Origin: Acidimicrobiales bacterium
GTDB taxonomy: Bacteria; Actinomycetota; Acidimicrobiia; Acidimicrobiales; UBA8190
Assembly (NCBI GenBank): GCA_030042575.1
Contig: JASHZK010000198.1
Span: forward strand, 1-6,247
DNA length: 6,247 bases
Direction: 5' to 3'
This document shows, piece after piece, positions 1-6,247 of the stretch; position 1 is the first letter of the stretch; every line of letters begins with the position of its first letter. The notes below the pieces were generated by a model that worked only from the letters and a program-made list of their open reading frames with translations, was not told the DNA's origin and ran no database searches. Both the position numbers and the translations under genes were made by a program.

Positions 1-558
1 GAGGCGCCCGGGGCCGAGCCGGTGCCGGGCCTGGACGTCACCCGCAAGGTCGGGCGCCTCGCTCTCGACGGCCGGCGGGCCGAGCGGGTCGGCCCGGCCG
101 GCGATCACAGCGCGCTGTGGCGGCGCGTCCTCGACGACGTGGCCGTGGCCCTGTGCGCCGAGATGGTGGGTACTGCCGAACGGGCGCTCGAGCTGGCCGT
201 GGCCTACGCCAAGGTTCGGGTGCAGTTCGACCGGCCCATCGCCACCTTCCAGGCCATCAAGCACAAGGCGGCCGACATGCTCCATCACCTGGAGCTGGCC
301 CGGGTGGGTACCCACTATGCGGCGTGGGCGTCGGACACGAACAGCTCCGAACGGGCACGGGCCGCGGCCATGGCCAAGGGTTATGCCGGTGAGGCGGCGG
401 TGGACGTGACCGCCGAGTCCATCCAGATCCACGGCGGAGTCGGCTTCACCTGGGACGTGGACTGCCACCTGCTGTACCGGCGGGCCAAGCAGGACGACCT
501 GCTCTTCGGTTCCCAGGGTTACCAGCGCCGTCGGTTGGCCGGACTCCTCTTGGACTGA
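1..558 (+). CDS. Acyl-CoA dehydrogenase, C-terminal part (5' end outside window)
   Basis: This is the C-terminal 185 residues of a flavin-dependent acyl-CoA dehydrogenase, the family that introduces an alpha,beta double bond into acyl-CoA thioesters. The frame is open from base 1, so the gene starts outside the window; the GTG at 22 lies inside the conserved fold and is not the true start. Visible residues 1-40 look like the end of the middle beta domain and its linker. Residues about 43-185 form the C-terminal helical domain. It carries the FAD-contact segment RVQFDRPIATFQAIKHK near residue 73 and the QIHGGVGFT motif at 142-150. The usual catalytic Glu of MCAD-type enzymes (the E of YEGT) aligns with Phe169 (codon 505-507), and the isovaleryl-CoA dehydrogenase-type position aligns with a Val just after Asp-Asp. 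The protein may therefore use an unusual base or be one subunit of a heteromeric enzyme, as known for actinobacterial steroid-degrading dehydrogenases. The substrate cannot be told. It ends 6 bp from the stop of the convergent phosphoesterase gene. Confidence 0.9.
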   Translation, partial: EAPGAEPVPGLDVTRKVGRLALDGRRAERVGPAGDHSALWRRVLDDVAVALCAEMVGTAERALELAVAYAKVRVQFDRPIATFQAIKHKAADMLHHLELARVGTHYAAWASDTNSSERARAAAMAKGYAGEAAVDVTAESIQIHGGVGFTWDVDCHLLYRRAKQDDLLFGSQGYQRRRLAGLLLD

Positions 559-564
559 GGTCCG

Positions 565-2124
565 TCAGCGTCGGTTCAAACCCGGGAAGAGGTGGCGGCC
601 CAGTTCGGCGGCGAAGTCGACGGCCAGCTCGGGTGACATGTCGGGATCGGTCGAGGGCGGGTCGGGCAGGTCGTCCGAGTGACGGGCGTGCTCGAAGAGG
701 CCGTCGCACACATGACGTCCGATGGTGCCCAGGGCGTGGCGCAGGTCGAGGCGCTGGGGTTGGAAGGCGGGCACGGCCAGGGGGTGCACGTCGGGCCAGG
801 TGCCGGGTGGGCGCGGCGTCGAGCGCGACAGCAGGTGGTCGAAGGTGGCTGCCGCCGCGTCCCGGCCGCTGAACGGAGGGCCGATGTCCCACACCTTGCG
901 CAAAGTGGCGATCAACGAGCTGTGGCGCATCTCCTGGCTGCACACGGTGGAGGCCTCGATCCAGGGGGAGACCATCACTGCCGGTACCCGGTAGCCCGAG
1001 CGGTCGAACCCGAAGTCCAGCTGCCCCCGCTCGCCGCCCGGGCCCGGTGGGGGCACGGGCCCCGGCGGCACGTGGTCGTAGGTACCGCCCGGCTCGTCGA
1101 AGCCGATCACCAGCAACGTGTTGAGGGCGTTGGACCCGGTGGGCGACGTCGCCGAACGAACCGCCTGGTAGACGCGGGCCAGGAAGGCCTCGCCGGACAG
1201 GATCGACGAGGGCGGGTCCACCAGGACGTCTACGCCGACGAGCAGGGCTCGGCCGAAGGCGGGGTGGTAGTCGCAGTGACCAGCGAGCAGGTTGGGCTCG
1301 ATGAGCGAGAGGTCGGGCAGCGTGCCCTCGGCGCTGTCGCGTTCGAATTCGGCGTAGGGGACGAAATGGGTGGCGAAGCGGTGGTGCAGACGTTGGAAGT
1401 GGATGATGCCGGTGAACGACAGTGGATCGGGTTCGAGCACGTAGACCTTCCAGCTGCGGCCGCGCTCCTCCAGGCGCTCGAAGACGGTCTCGGCCCGGTT
1501 GTGGCGCATGAAGTTGGTCATGGGCCGGTTGACCACGAAGCCCGAGGAGCTGGCCGCCGTCCAGAACGAGCGGTTGGCCATGGTCTGCGACGGCACCTCG
1601 CTGAACCAGTGGTCGAACACGGCAAAGGATCGGGCCAGGGTGCTCATCACGGGCAGCTGCTCGGGGCGGTAGCCGGTCATGATCTGGCTGTACTCGTCGT
1701 AGGTGGGCTGTCGGCCGAGCTCGACGGTCAGGAAGCTGACGTAGTCGGCCACGAAGCCGTCCATGGTGGGGGGCTGGCCCGGATCGGGTGCGTTGTGGGG
1801 GGGCACCATCTCGGTGGCGTCCTTGAACCGATTGGACTCGTCGAGGCGGTTGAAGAGCTGGGTGTTGGTGTGCTGGTACTCCTCACCGGGGTCGGGATCG
1901 GGGGAGTCCATGGTGGTGGCCACCGCGTAGGGGACCACCTTGCGGTCGGCCCCGTGCTCGGCCCACGCCGGGATGGGATTGGAGAGGTCCTTGCCCAGCA
2001 CGCCCTCGAAGGCGGACACCTCCCCCGGCTCGTACAGCCGTCCCAGCAGGTTGTCGAAGGAGCGGTTCTCGAACAACACCACCACCACGTGGTCCATGGC
2101 GTGGGTGCGGTCGGTGGGGGGCAT
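565..2124 (-). CDS. Phosphoesterase family protein (phospholipase C / acid phosphatase AcpA type)
   Basis: A 519-residue member of the phosphoesterase family (PF04185, alkaline-phosphatase-like fold), which includes bacterial phospholipases C and AcpA acid phosphatase; these hydrolyse phosphate mono- or diesters. The N-terminal signature DHVVVVLFENRSFDN lies at residues 11-25, with probable metal or phosphate ligands Glu19 and Asn20. SQTMANR at 179-185 matches the family's GPTNPNR, making Thr181 the likely nucleophile. IEPNL at 275-279 and DYHP at 285-288 match further conserved segments. FDEPGGTYDHVPP at 342-354 supplies acidic and His ligands, and YRVPAVMVSPWI at 378-389 is the usual core strand. 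The start is ATG 2124, or ATG 2097 at residue 10; neither has a clear Shine-Dalgarno. Nothing precedes the first catalytic strand, so there is no Tat or Sec signal and the protein is probably cytoplasmic, unlike most characterised relatives. It is the last gene of the operon, 11 bp after the HMG-CoA lyase. The substrate is unknown. Confidence 0.9.
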   Translation of the reverse strand: MPPTDRTHAMDHVVVVLFENRSFDNLLGRLYEPGEVSAFEGVLGKDLSNPIPAWAEHGADRKVVPYAVATTMDSPDPDPGEEYQHTNTQLFNRLDESNRFKDATEMVPPHNAPDPGQPPTMDGFVADYVSFLTVELGRQPTYDEYSQIMTGYRPEQLPVMSTLARSFAVFDHWFSEVPSQTMANRSFWTAASSSGFVVNRPMTNFMRHNRAETVFERLEERGRSWKVYVLEPDPLSFTGIIHFQRLHHRFATHFVPYAEFERDSAEGTLPDLSLIEPNLLAGHCDYHPAFGRALLVGVDVLVDPPSSILSGEAFLARVYQAVRSATSPTGSNALNTLLVIGFDEPGGTYDHVPPGPVPPPGPGGERGQLDFGFDRSGYRVPAVMVSPWIEASTVCSQEMRHSSLIATLRKVWDIGPPFSGRDAAAATFDHLLSRSTPRPPGTWPDVHPLAVPAFQPQRLDLRHALGTIGRHVCDGLFEHARHSDDLPDPPSTDPDMSPELAVDFAAELGRHLFPGLNRR

Positions 2125-2135
2125 CGGTGTCGGGA

Positions 2136-3026
2136 TCAGCCCAGGCGGGGGCCGACGCGGTACACGGGGCTGGGCAGTCGGTGCCCGACGAGGTGCTCGG
2201 CCAGGGCGCTGGCTCGGAGAAGGCGGGCCAGCGATATCCCGGTGCGCACCCCGAGGTCGTCGAGCAGGGCCACGAAATCCTCGGTGGCCAGGTTCCCCGC
2301 CGCCGTCTCGGCGAAGGGGGAGCCGCCCAGACCGCCCACCGAGCTGTCGAAGCGACGCACGCCCATCTCCATGGCGGCATAGGCGTTGAGCAGTCCGGTG
2401 CCGCGCGTCTCGTGGAGGTGGAGCCCGACGTCGGTGCCGGTGGCGGCCAGCACGTCGGCCAGCACCCGGGGGGTGGCCATGCCGGTGGTGTCGGCCAGCG
2501 TCAGCGCCGTCGCCCCGGCCTGGCGCAGACGTTCGGCCAGCTGGGCCACGTCGGTGGACGGGATGTCACCCTCGTAGGGCGAGCCGAAGGCGCAGGAGAC
2601 CACGGCGTCGACGGACACGCCGGCGTCAGCACAACGGGCGCAGATCTCGGTGACGGCTCGCACCGACTCGTCGATGCTCATGTTGACGTTGCGCCGGTTG
2701 TACTCGGCGGAGGCGGCGACGGTGACGGTGATCTCGTCGACCGCCGCCTCGAGGGCCATGTCGGCGCCCCGCAGGTTGGGGACCAGGGCGGCGATGGTCA
2801 CCCCTTCGTGGCGGGGGAGGGCGGACAAGACGGCTCGGGGCTGGGCCATGGCGGGGACGGCCTCGGGGGAGACGAAGCTCACCGCCTCGATGCGCCTGAC
2901 CCCGGCGTCGAGGAGGGCGGCCACCAGACGGGCGCGGTCCTCGGGGGCGATGGGAGCCTCGCCCTGCAGCCCGTCGCGTGGGCCCACCTCACGCACGTCG
3001 ACGGCGGCGGGAAGCGTCCTCGTCAC
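2136..3026 (-). CDS. mvaB: Hydroxymethylglutaryl-CoA lyase family protein
   Basis: A 296-residue TIM-barrel lyase of the HMG-CoA lyase family, close to the usual length of about 300. Family members cleave HMG-CoA to acetyl-CoA and acetoacetate, the last step of leucine degradation. VREVGPRDGLQGE at residues 11-23 holds Glu13, Arg17 and Asp18, matching human E37, R41 and D42. HLHETRG at 203-209 gives the metal-binding histidines 203 and 205, with Glu where Asp is usual. The active-site loop SVGGLGGSPF at 229-238 has Ser236 where the catalytic Cys (human C266) normally lies; Asn245 matches human N275. The 31- and 9-residue spacings between these sites equal the human ones, so the alignment is firm. 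The reading frame stays open far upstream inside the synthetase gene. GTG 3026 is chosen as the start because it overlaps the preceding stop as GTGA, has a GGAG box 8 nt upstream, and places the conserved N-terminus correctly. Activity on HMG-CoA is uncertain because of the Cys-to-Ser change. Confidence 0.9.
   Translation of the reverse strand: MTRTLPAAVDVREVGPRDGLQGEAPIAPEDRARLVAALLDAGVRRIEAVSFVSPEAVPAMAQPRAVLSALPRHEGVTIAALVPNLRGADMALEAAVDEITVTVAASAEYNRRNVNMSIDESVRAVTEICARCADAGVSVDAVVSCAFGSPYEGDIPSTDVAQLAERLRQAGATALTLADTTGMATPRVLADVLAATGTDVGLHLHETRGTGLLNAYAAMEMGVRRFDSSVGGLGGSPFAETAAGNLATEDFVALLDDLGVRTGISLARLLRASALAEHLVGHRLPSPVYRVGPRLG
3023..3026 (-). other. GTGA stop/start overlap between acetoacetyl-CoA synthetase and HMG-CoA lyase genes
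   Basis: On the minus strand the bases read GTGA. GTG starts the lyase and TGA ends the synthetase, in different frames. Such overlaps commonly allow translational coupling by terminating ribosomes. Coupling here is an inference from the arrangement. Confidence 0.8.
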
Positions 3027-5092
3027 GGTGAGGTCTCCGACGGCCGAGCCCCCACGGTCAGGAGTCCCGCTCGTGCCATGGCGGCCAGCACCTCGTCGAA
3101 GGCGGCGGGATCGGCCAGGGCGTCGACGGATACCGCCTGGGCGGGCGGGGTCCCGAGCAGGACGCGACGGACGGGTACTTCCAGCTTCTTGCCGTTGAGG
3201 GTGCGGGGGAGGGTGCGCACAGCGATGATGTGGTCGGGGGCGTGACGCGGCGACAGGGCCTGGCGCAGCGTCGAGCGGATCCGTGTCTCGAGCTCGGGAG
3301 TGAGCGACAGCGGGGCGCCGGGTTCGTCGGGGCGCCCGGTGGGCACGACGAGCAGCACGAGCTCCCCTTGTCGACCGAGCTCGGTGGTGTCGACGACCAG
3401 TGCTTCGGCGATCTCGGGCAACGACTCCACCACCCGGTAGAACTCGGCGGTGCCCATGCGCACCCCGCCCCGGTTCAAGGTGGCGTCGGAGCGCCCGTAG
3501 ACCACGGCACTGCCCTCGGGGGTGATCTTCACCCAATCGCCGTGGCGCCAGGCGCCGGGGAACTGGGCGAAGTAGCTGTCGTGCAGGCGGCTGCCGTCGT
3601 CGTCCCCCCACAGGCCCACGGGCATGGACGGCATGGGCGCGGTGATGACCAGCTCGCCCACGGCCCCCACCACGGCCCGGCCGTGGGGATCGAAGGCCTC
3701 CACCCGGGCACCGAGGGCCCGGCACTGCAGCTCACCGGCGCGCACGGGTAGGAGCGGGCACGAGATGAGAAAGGCGCTGCACACGTCGGTCCCCCCCGAC
3801 ACCGAGCCCACCAGGACGTCGTCGCCGATCTCCCGCGCCGTCCAGGCGAACCCCTCAGGCGACAGTGGAGCTCCGGTGGATCCCACACTTTCGACGGCCA
3901 GGGCGTGCTCGCGCCGGGGCGACATGCCGCTGCGGCGGCACCGCTCCAGATAGGGAGCGCTGGTTCCGAAGTAGCCGATCTCCTCCTCGTCGGCCAGTTG
4001 CCACAGTCGTGCCGGATCGGGCCACGTGGGGCTGCCGTCGTAGCAGACGACGGTGGCACCCGTGAGCAGCCCGCCCGCCAGGAAGTTCCACATCATCCAG
4101 CCGGTGGTGGTGAACCAGAAGAAGCGACGGCCCGGGCCCACGTCGCAGTGCAGGGCGAGCGCCTTCAGGTGCTCGAGCACGATGCCACCGTGTCCGTGCA
4201 CGATCGGCTTGGGCAGGCCGGTGGTCCCCGACGAGTACAGGATCCACAGCGGGTGGCCGAATTCCACCCGCACCGGTTCCAGCTGGGCGCTCTCGGAGAG
4301 CAGCTCGGCCCACGACAGCCGGCGGGCGGCGGCGGCCCGGCCGGTCGCCGAAGGCGATGCTCCGCCCGGAAGCGGCACGGTGACGCTGGCCCGCAGGGCA
4401 GGCAGGGCGGCCTCCAGCTCGGACCGCTTGCCGGTCAGGTCGTAGTGGCGGCCCCCGTATCGATACCCGTCGGCGCACACGAGGACCTTGGGGGCTATCT
4501 GGCCGAAGCGGTCGGTCATGCTGGCGGCACCGAACTCCGGGGCGCAGCTGGACCACACCGCCCCCAGCGAGGCGGTGGCCAGCAGCCCGACCACGGCCTC
4601 GAGGCCGTTGCCCACCACGGCCGCCACCCGGTCGCCGCGTCCCACCCCGAGGCGGCGCAGGCCGGCGGCCGCCGCCCCGGTCTGGGCCATCAGCTCGCCG
4701 TAGCTGACGCTGCGGCGTTCGCCCGTCTCGGCCACCGCCACCAGGGCAGGGGCGGCGGCCGGTTGGCGGGCCACCTGCTCGACGTAATTGAGCGTGACGT
4801 CCGGGAACCAGGTGGCACCTTCGGCACCGGGGCCGGGGCGCAGCACCACGGTGGGGTCACCGCCGTAGCCCACGTCGAAGTAGGAGCGCACCGCCGACCA
4901 GAACTCCGGCAGGTGGCCGACCGACCATTGCCACAGATCGGCGTAGCCGGTGAACACCAGCTTCTCGTGCTCGGCCACCCAGGCCATGAAAGCCGTCATA
5001 CGGGCCCGACGAGCGCGCTCGGGTGAGGGTTCCCACAGAAGCGTCCCTTCGGTGACGCCCGTCGGTCCGCCGCCTTCGTCCCTCACCGACAC
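3023..5092 (-). CDS. aacS: Acetoacetyl-CoA synthetase (acetoacetate-CoA ligase)
   Basis: A 689-residue class I adenylate-forming enzyme that activates acetoacetate with ATP and CoA to acetoacetyl-CoA, AMP and PPi in the cytoplasm. The length suits the family (about 650-670). The N-terminal cap has LLWEPSPERARR at 18-29 and WFPDVTLNYVE at 95-105, typical of acetyl- and acetoacetyl-CoA synthetases. The phosphate-binding loop YSSGTTGLPKP is at 286-296. The substrate and adenine region includes FTTTGWMMWNF at 327-337, GTSAP at 376-380 and SVSGGTDVCSAF at 430-441. PMPSMPVGLWGDDDG at 486-500 and YGRSDATLNRGGVRMGTAE at 532-550 are characteristic of acetoacetyl-CoA synthetases, and LNGKKLEVPVRR at 632-643 carries the probable catalytic Lys635. 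The start is GTG 5092 or GTG 5086; neither has a good Shine-Dalgarno, and both leave the expected short leader before LLWEPS. It lies 18 bp after the acyl-CoA synthetase stop and overlaps the lyase start by 4 bp. Its substrate would be the lyase's product, which supports the assignment. Confidence 0.95.
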   Translation of the reverse strand: MSVRDEGGGPTGVTEGTLLWEPSPERARRARMTAFMAWVAEHEKLVFTGYADLWQWSVGHLPEFWSAVRSYFDVGYGGDPTVVLRPGPGAEGATWFPDVTLNYVEQVARQPAAAPALVAVAETGERRSVSYGELMAQTGAAAAGLRRLGVGRGDRVAAVVGNGLEAVVGLLATASLGAVWSSCAPEFGAASMTDRFGQIAPKVLVCADGYRYGGRHYDLTGKRSELEAALPALRASVTVPLPGGASPSATGRAAAARRLSWAELLSESAQLEPVRVEFGHPLWILYSSGTTGLPKPIVHGHGGIVLEHLKALALHCDVGPGRRFFWFTTTGWMMWNFLAGGLLTGATVVCYDGSPTWPDPARLWQLADEEEIGYFGTSAPYLERCRRSGMSPRREHALAVESVGSTGAPLSPEGFAWTAREIGDDVLVGSVSGGTDVCSAFLISCPLLPVRAGELQCRALGARVEAFDPHGRAVVGAVGELVITAPMPSMPVGLWGDDDGSRLHDSYFAQFPGAWRHGDWVKITPEGSAVVYGRSDATLNRGGVRMGTAEFYRVVESLPEIAEALVVDTTELGRQGELVLLVVPTGRPDEPGAPLSLTPELETRIRSTLRQALSPRHAPDHIIAVRTLPRTLNGKKLEVPVRRVLLGTPPAQAVSVDALADPAAFDEVLAAMARAGLLTVGARPSETSP
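3035..3038 (-). promoter_or_regulatory. Ribosome binding site of the HMG-CoA lyase gene
   Basis: The minus strand has GGAG 8 nt before the GTG at 3026, inside the end of the synthetase gene. It is the clearest Shine-Dalgarno seen at any of the gene starts in the window. It decides the lyase start against the many upstream in-frame codons of the long open frame. Confidence 0.65.
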
Positions 5093-5110
5093 GACGTTAG
5101 GGAGAGCCGG

Positions 5111-6247
5111 TCAGCTGACGGGCTGGCCCAGCAGGGTCTTGCGCAGCTGTGCCTTCACCACTTTGCCGGTGGCGTTGCGGGGCAGCTCCTCGGCCGTGTC
5201 GATGCGCCGGGGCACCTTGTAGTCGGCCAGGTGCTCGGCACAGTGCTGGCGCAAGGCGTCAGTGGCGATGTCGGCCCCGGGGCGGAGCACCACCACGGCC
5301 GCCACGTCCTCGCCCAGCACCGGGTGGGGCACCCCCACCACGGCCGCCTCCCGCACCGCCGGGTGGTCCAGCAGCACGGCTTCCACGTCGGCGGCGTGGA
5401 CGTTGTTGCCCCCCCGGATGATGACGTCTTTCTTGCGGCCGACGATGTAGAGGTACCCCTCGTCGTCCATGCGGCCGAGGTCGCCGGTGTGCAGCCACCC
5501 GTCCTTCCAGGTGAAGGCGGTGGCCTGGGGATCCCGGTAGTACTCGCGCTGGCGCCCCGACATGCGCAGGAGCACCTCGCCCACGTCGCCTGGCGCCACC
5601 TCCCGGCCGTCGTCGTCGACGAAACGGACCTCGAGCGGCGCCATGGGCTGGCCCACCGACCCGATGCGTTTGAGCGCTTCGCCCTTGGGCATGGCGCAGT
5701 AGGCGGGGCCCGCCTCGGTCATGCCGTAGCTGTTGGACACCGCCGCTCGGGGCATGCGCTCCTGCATGGCCCGCAGGGTGACAGGAGCAAGCGGGGCGCT
5801 GCCGATGGCGCACAGCTCGATGGAGGAGAGGTCGGCGTGGGGGAAACGGGGATGGGCCACCAGGAGCTCGGCCATGGACGGGACCAGGAAGACGAACTGC
5901 GGGCGCCGCTCCTCGACCACCTCGAACCACCGCCCGGCGTCGAAGCGCGGCTGGTAGATGCCGTAGAGGCCGAGCTGCATGGGGTTGTAGATGAAGCCGA
6001 TGCCGGCGAAGGTGAAAAGCGGGCTGGCGTGCAGCCAGCACTGGCCCGACAAGGCGGGGTTGGGCGCACCGGGAATGAGAGCCACGTTGCGGTGGCGGAT
6101 GGCCACCCCTTTGGGGGTGCCGGTGGTGCCCGAGGTGTAGAGGATGTCGGCCAGGTCCTCGGGCTCGAGCGGCATCTGGAGCCCGGAGGTGTCGGTCGAG
6201 GAGACTGCCTCGCCCCAGGACCAGCCCGGCTCGCCGGTCTCGTCCGA
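5111..6247 (-). CDS. Acyl-CoA synthetase (AMP-forming, FadD-like), C-terminal part (5' end outside window)
   Basis: The frame is open to the right edge, so the gene begins outside the window; 378 C-terminal residues are visible and roughly 130-150 are missing for a typical 500-530-residue enzyme. The ATG at 6175 lies immediately before the ATP-binding loop and is not the true start. Class I adenylate-forming enzymes make acyl-CoA from a carboxylic acid, ATP and CoA. In visible coordinates, the phosphate-binding loop YTSGTTGTPKG is at 37-47, the adenine motif NSYGMTE at 172-178, WLHTGDLG at 251-258, and the hinge GRKKDVIIRGG at 270-280. The C-terminal ELPRNATGKVVK at 354-365 contains the catalytic Lys362. 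It follows the medium/long-chain fatty acid or aryl/branched acid ligase pattern and lacks acetoacetyl-CoA synthetase features. Substrate specificity cannot be read from the sequence. It is the first visible gene of the operon, and the operon promoter is not in view. Confidence 0.92.
   Translation of the reverse strand, partial: SDETGEPGWSWGEAVSSTDTSGLQMPLEPEDLADILYTSGTTGTPKGVAIRHRNVALIPGAPNPALSGQCWLHASPLFTFAGIGFIYNPMQLGLYGIYQPRFDAGRWFEVVEERRPQFVFLVPSMAELLVAHPRFPHADLSSIELCAIGSAPLAPVTLRAMQERMPRAAVSNSYGMTEAGPAYCAMPKGEALKRIGSVGQPMAPLEVRFVDDDGREVAPGDVGEVLLRMSGRQREYYRDPQATAFTWKDGWLHTGDLGRMDDEGYLYIVGRKKDVIIRGGNNVHAADVEAVLLDHPAVREAAVVGVPHPVLGEDVAAVVVLRPGADIATDALRQHCAEHLADYKVPRRIDTAEELPRNATGKVVKAQLRKTLLGQPVS

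Noticed and set aside
555..568. CTGA-GGTCCG-TCAG inverted repeat between the convergent genes
   Set aside because: The stem is only 4 bp and follows automatically from two facing TGA stops. No T-run follows on either strand, so it is not credible as a terminator.
679..2382. 567-codon plus-strand open frame opposite the phosphoesterase gene
   Set aside because: Its translation is rich in Gly, Val, His and Arg without any recognisable domain. The minus strand carries a full set of conserved motifs. Long antisense frames are common in DNA of about 70% GC.
3027..3725. Upstream part of the long lyase reading frame (as if a 529-residue protein)
   Set aside because: The translation before residue 1 of the lyase is Arg/Pro/Gly-rich and unrelated to any domain. 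It overlaps the well-conserved C-terminal part of the synthetase, so it is out-of-frame read-through and not a fusion.
3905..5026. 373-codon plus-strand open frame opposite the acetoacetyl-CoA synthetase gene
   Set aside because: It is low-complexity, with Gly/Ala/His-rich translation and no motif. It is an antisense shadow of a strongly conserved enzyme.
5110..5119. Perfect 10-bp palindrome GTCAGCTGAC at the end of the acyl-CoA synthetase gene
   Set aside because: Several 10-bp palindromes are expected by chance in a window of this length. It overlaps coding sequence and a stop codon, and nothing else suggests an operator.

Overview
The window is about 70% GC and gene-dense. GC-rich third codon positions, GTG starts, weak Shine-Dalgarno sequences and protein styles typical of actinobacterial acyl-CoA metabolism all suggest a high-GC actinobacterium. 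An uncultured or Acidimicrobiia-like lineage would fit, but no rRNA or lineage marker is present, so this is an inference. No tRNA, rRNA, CRISPR array, insertion sequence, phage gene or long intergenic gap was seen. Coding covers almost the whole window.

Layout. A plus-strand acyl-CoA dehydrogenase, cut off by the left edge, ends at 558. Everything else is on the minus strand and looks like one operon, transcribed from right to left. It begins with an acyl-CoA synthetase cut off by the right edge (5111-6247). Acetoacetyl-CoA synthetase follows (3023-5092, 18 bp gap), then an HMG-CoA lyase family protein (2136-3026, 4 bp GTGA overlap), then a phospholipase C/acid phosphatase-type phosphoesterase (565-2124, 11 bp gap). 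The operon meets the dehydrogenase tail to tail with only 6 bp between the two stop codons.

Function. The centre of the operon forms a short metabolic path. HMG-CoA lyase splits HMG-CoA into acetyl-CoA and acetoacetate, and acetoacetyl-CoA synthetase re-activates the acetoacetate with ATP and CoA for thiolysis. This is the end of leucine and some isoprenoid or branched-acid degradation. The upstream acyl-CoA synthetase and the convergent acyl-CoA dehydrogenase would fit activation and alpha,beta-dehydrogenation steps of such a route. The carboxylase and hydratase steps are not in view. The phosphoesterase is a functional outlier.

The main points for a second look are active-site departures in otherwise ordinary families: Ser instead of the catalytic Cys in the HMG-CoA lyase loop, and no Glu at either usual catalytic-base position in the dehydrogenase. 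The third is a phosphoesterase of a usually exported family with no export signal. I see no clear evidence of a wholly new system.
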